The notes under the pieces: model-generated
Database searches by the model: none
Seen by the model: only the letters and a program-made list of their open reading frames with translations
Told to the model about the DNA's origin: nothing
Assembly (NCBI GenBank): GCA_030590745.1
Contig: JAUVCS010000004.1
Location: 1-15,218, forward strand
Direction: 5' to 3'
From: Desulfuromusa sp.
GTDB taxonomy: Bacteria > Desulfobacterota > Desulfuromonadia > Desulfuromonadales > Geopsychrobacteraceae
Length of the DNA: 15,218 nucleotides
Made by a program: the position numbers and the translations under genes
Shown: piece by piece, positions 13,972 through 15,218 of the stretch
Position numbering within the stretch: the stretch's first letter is position 1
How the letters are laid out: every line of letters begins with the position of its first letter

Positions 13972-14937
13972 ATGCGCGTACTATCCGGTATTCAACCGTC
14001 CGGTTCCCTCCATCTGGGTAACTTTTTCGGGATGATGAAAAAAATGATCGACTACCAGGAGCAGGAAGATCTGTTCTGTTTTATCGCCAACTACCACGCC
14101 ATGACCAGCCTCTCTGATGGTAAGGAGCTCGCCAAAGGGACTCTGGAAGCGGCAGCTAACTTTATGGCATTGGGACTTGATCCGGAGAAAAGTACCTTCT
14201 GGGTACAATCAGATATTCCAGAGGTTCAGGAGCTCACCTGGATTCTCTCCAACTTCACCCCGATGGGATTGCTGGAACGTTGCCACAGCTACAAGGATAA
14301 AGTTGCGCAGGGGATCAAACCAAATCATGGGCTGTTCGCCTATCCGGTGCTGATGACCGCCGATATTCTGCTGTTTCAAAGTGACCGGGTTCCGGTTGGC
14401 AAAGATCAAAAACAACATCTCGAAGTTGCCCGTGATATCGCCATAAAATATAACAACGAGCACGGCAATGTTTTCACTATCCCCGAGCCGGAAATTGATG
14501 AAGAGGTTTCCACCGTCCCCGGACTCGACGGACGCAAGATGAGTAAGAGCTACGGCAACACCATCGATCTGTTTCTGGGAGACAAAGCGCTGCGCAAGCA
14601 GATTATGCGAATTGTCACCGATCCAACCCCGATAGAAGAGGCAAAGAATCCCGACACCTGCAATATTTTCCAGATTTACCGATTGTTCCTCGACAAACAG
14701 GGAGTTGAGGAGCTACGCCAGCGCTACCTGACTCCGGGACTCCGCTACGGTGATGTCAAACAGGAGCTATTTGAAACAGCGCGTGACTTTTTTGCCCCAT
14801 ACACTGAAAAACGGCAGGAATTGCTGGCTGACCCGGAAGGATTGCGGAAGATCCTTGCGATGGGAGCCGATAAAGCCCGCTATGCAGCCAATAAAACTTT
14901 GCACAAGGTACGTAAAAAGGGTGGTTTACTTTACTGA
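13972..14937 (+). CDS. trpS: Tryptophanyl-tRNA synthetase
   Basis: This class I aminoacyl-tRNA synthetase charges tRNA-Trp in the cytoplasm. The 321 residues match the compact bacterial TrpS (about 325-335). It opens VLSGIQPSGSLHLGNFFG, in which HLGN (14-17) is the HIGH-type signature. The KMSKS loop is at 189-193 (GRKMSKSYGNTI). The tryptophan/ATP pocket segments YPVLMTADILLF (124-135) and VPVGKDQKQHLE (140-151) are present. The start ATG gives the canonical N-terminus; GGAG (13957-13960) and GAGAGA (13964-13969) precede it. The 91 bp between the upstream palindrome and the start show a weak TTGCAT (13904-13909) but no strong -10, so the promoter is unclear and read-through from lon is possible. 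Confidence 0.97.
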   Translation: MRVLSGIQPSGSLHLGNFFGMMKKMIDYQEQEDLFCFIANYHAMTSLSDGKELAKGTLEAAANFMALGLDPEKSTFWVQSDIPEVQELTWILSNFTPMGLLERCHSYKDKVAQGIKPNHGLFAYPVLMTADILLFQSDRVPVGKDQKQHLEVARDIAIKYNNEHGNVFTIPEPEIDEEVSTVPGLDGRKMSKSYGNTIDLFLGDKALRKQIMRIVTDPTPIEEAKNPDTCNIFQIYRLFLDKQGVEELRQRYLTPGLRYGDVKQELFETARDFFAPYTEKRQELLADPEGLRKILAMGADKARYAANKTLHKVRKKGGLLY

Positions 14938-14950
14938 GAGATGGTATCGC

Positions 14951-14963
14951 GGAGACATGTCCC
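14951..14963. repeat. Short palindrome after trpS
   Basis: GACATGTC (14954-14961) is a perfect 8-bp palindrome, extended by one more pair across a mismatch (14952/14963). The right half reads ACATGTCCCGAAT, a GTCCC-containing sequence loosely like the arm of the palindrome after the lon-linked gene. It has no T-run and sits between the trpS stop and the minus-strand open frame. Confidence 0.35.
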
Positions 14964-14976
14964 GAATGGTGCTAAT

Positions 14977-15218
14977 TTAAGCAATTTCAGCAACTTTCTG
15001 AAGGACTTTAACTTTGTCTTGAACTATCCAACCCGTGTGACGCAGCCGGAAGGGAATAGTTGATTTGAGAAAAAGAACGGCAAATGTTTGAAGGCGTAGC
15101 CTGAGTTTTTGCCGATCCTCAAAGTAACTGTTCCATGGAGGGAACCTGCCGTCGCCGAAGGCTATGGCGGGCAAGGAGGTCGGGCACCTTTTTCTGCATA
15201 CTCTTTTGTGGTGTACAA
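14977..15218 (-). other. Unidentified minus-strand open frame reaching the window edge, repeat-like
   Basis: On the minus strand a frame is open from the window edge (first full codon at 15216) to a TAA at 14979-14977, giving 79 residues; the apparent start TTG at 15174 is not supported by any ribosome binding site. The second half (RQKLRLRLQTFAVLFLK, then RLRHTGWIVQDKVKVLQKVAEIA) has the basic, hydrophobic character of a real protein C-terminus, possibly a transposase tail; I cannot name the family. The first part (CPTSLPAIAFGDGRFPPWN) is encoded by a GC-rich hairpin segment and looks like inserted or non-coding sequence. This could be the end of a gene beyond the window, a mobile-element remnant or a non-coding repeat. 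Confidence 0.35.
15148..15168. repeat. GC-rich hairpin within the right-end repeat-like segment
   Basis: GCC-GTC-GCC, loop GAA, then GGC-TAT-GGC folds into a stem of two three-pair GC blocks separated by a partly mismatched middle. The surrounding 15141-15189 is far richer in G and C than the flanking AT-rich DNA. Shortly after, AGGT-CGGGC-ACCT runs into a stretch of T (15176-15193), a weak terminator-like shape for plus-strand transcription after trpS. Confidence 0.35.

Noticed and set aside
1..15218. CRISPR array, tRNA/rRNA genes, prophage or toxin-antitoxin module
   Set aside because: I found no regularly spaced repeats, no tRNA-like cloverleaf and no phage, toxin or antitoxin motifs; the genes are housekeeping or uncharacterised.

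Overview
The window reads as a core-genome stretch of a Gram-negative bacterium, most likely a deltaproteobacterium of the Desulfuromonadales/Geobacter-Desulfuromonas type. This is an inference. It rests on the phasin-like gene directly before a UbiB/AarF kinase, on LpxC (so an outer membrane with lipid A), on a ~72-residue protein resembling a small family I associate with Geobacter relatives (GSU3473-like, from memory), and on moderate GC with mixed ATG/TTG starts. I see no rRNA, tRNA, CRISPR array, intact insertion sequence or phage gene.

Layout, left to right. Position 3-878 is the C-terminal part of an unrecognised protein entering from the left edge; it contains a run of nine C. A good sigma-70 promoter (1015-1042) then drives a two-gene unit: a small phasin-family coiled-coil protein (1090-1395) and a complete UbiB/AarF atypical kinase (1417-3105). 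lpxC follows alone (3299-4228). Next comes a small conserved protein (4520-4738) behind its own putative promoter and a leader of roughly 140 nt. It converges on a minus-strand periplasmic solute-binding protein (4846-5607).

The minus strand then carries polA (8280-10961) and glgP (5714-8248). They are separated by only 31 bp and probably co-transcribed; a small hairpin plus T-run sits at the end of glgP. polA diverges from lon across a 190-bp spacer holding a TTGACA-type promoter and interleaved inverted repeats. The plus strand continues with a full-length but somewhat divergent LonA protease (11155-13596), a tightly coupled 75-residue protein of unknown function (13612-13839), a 13-bp-arm palindrome that starts on that gene's stop codon, and trpS (13972-14937).

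The right edge (14938-15218) holds no gene I can name. It has a minus-strand frame open to the window end, a short palindrome, and a GC-rich hairpin that looks unlike its surroundings, so it may be a repetitive or mobile-element remnant.

Most of the window is housekeeping: replication and repair (polA), protein quality control (lon), translation (trpS), envelope (lpxC), quinone or lipid metabolism (ubiB) and glycogen breakdown (glgP). I found no convincing new multi-gene system. The best leads are the lon-linked small protein, the divergent Lon itself, the palindrome after it, and the unexplained right end.
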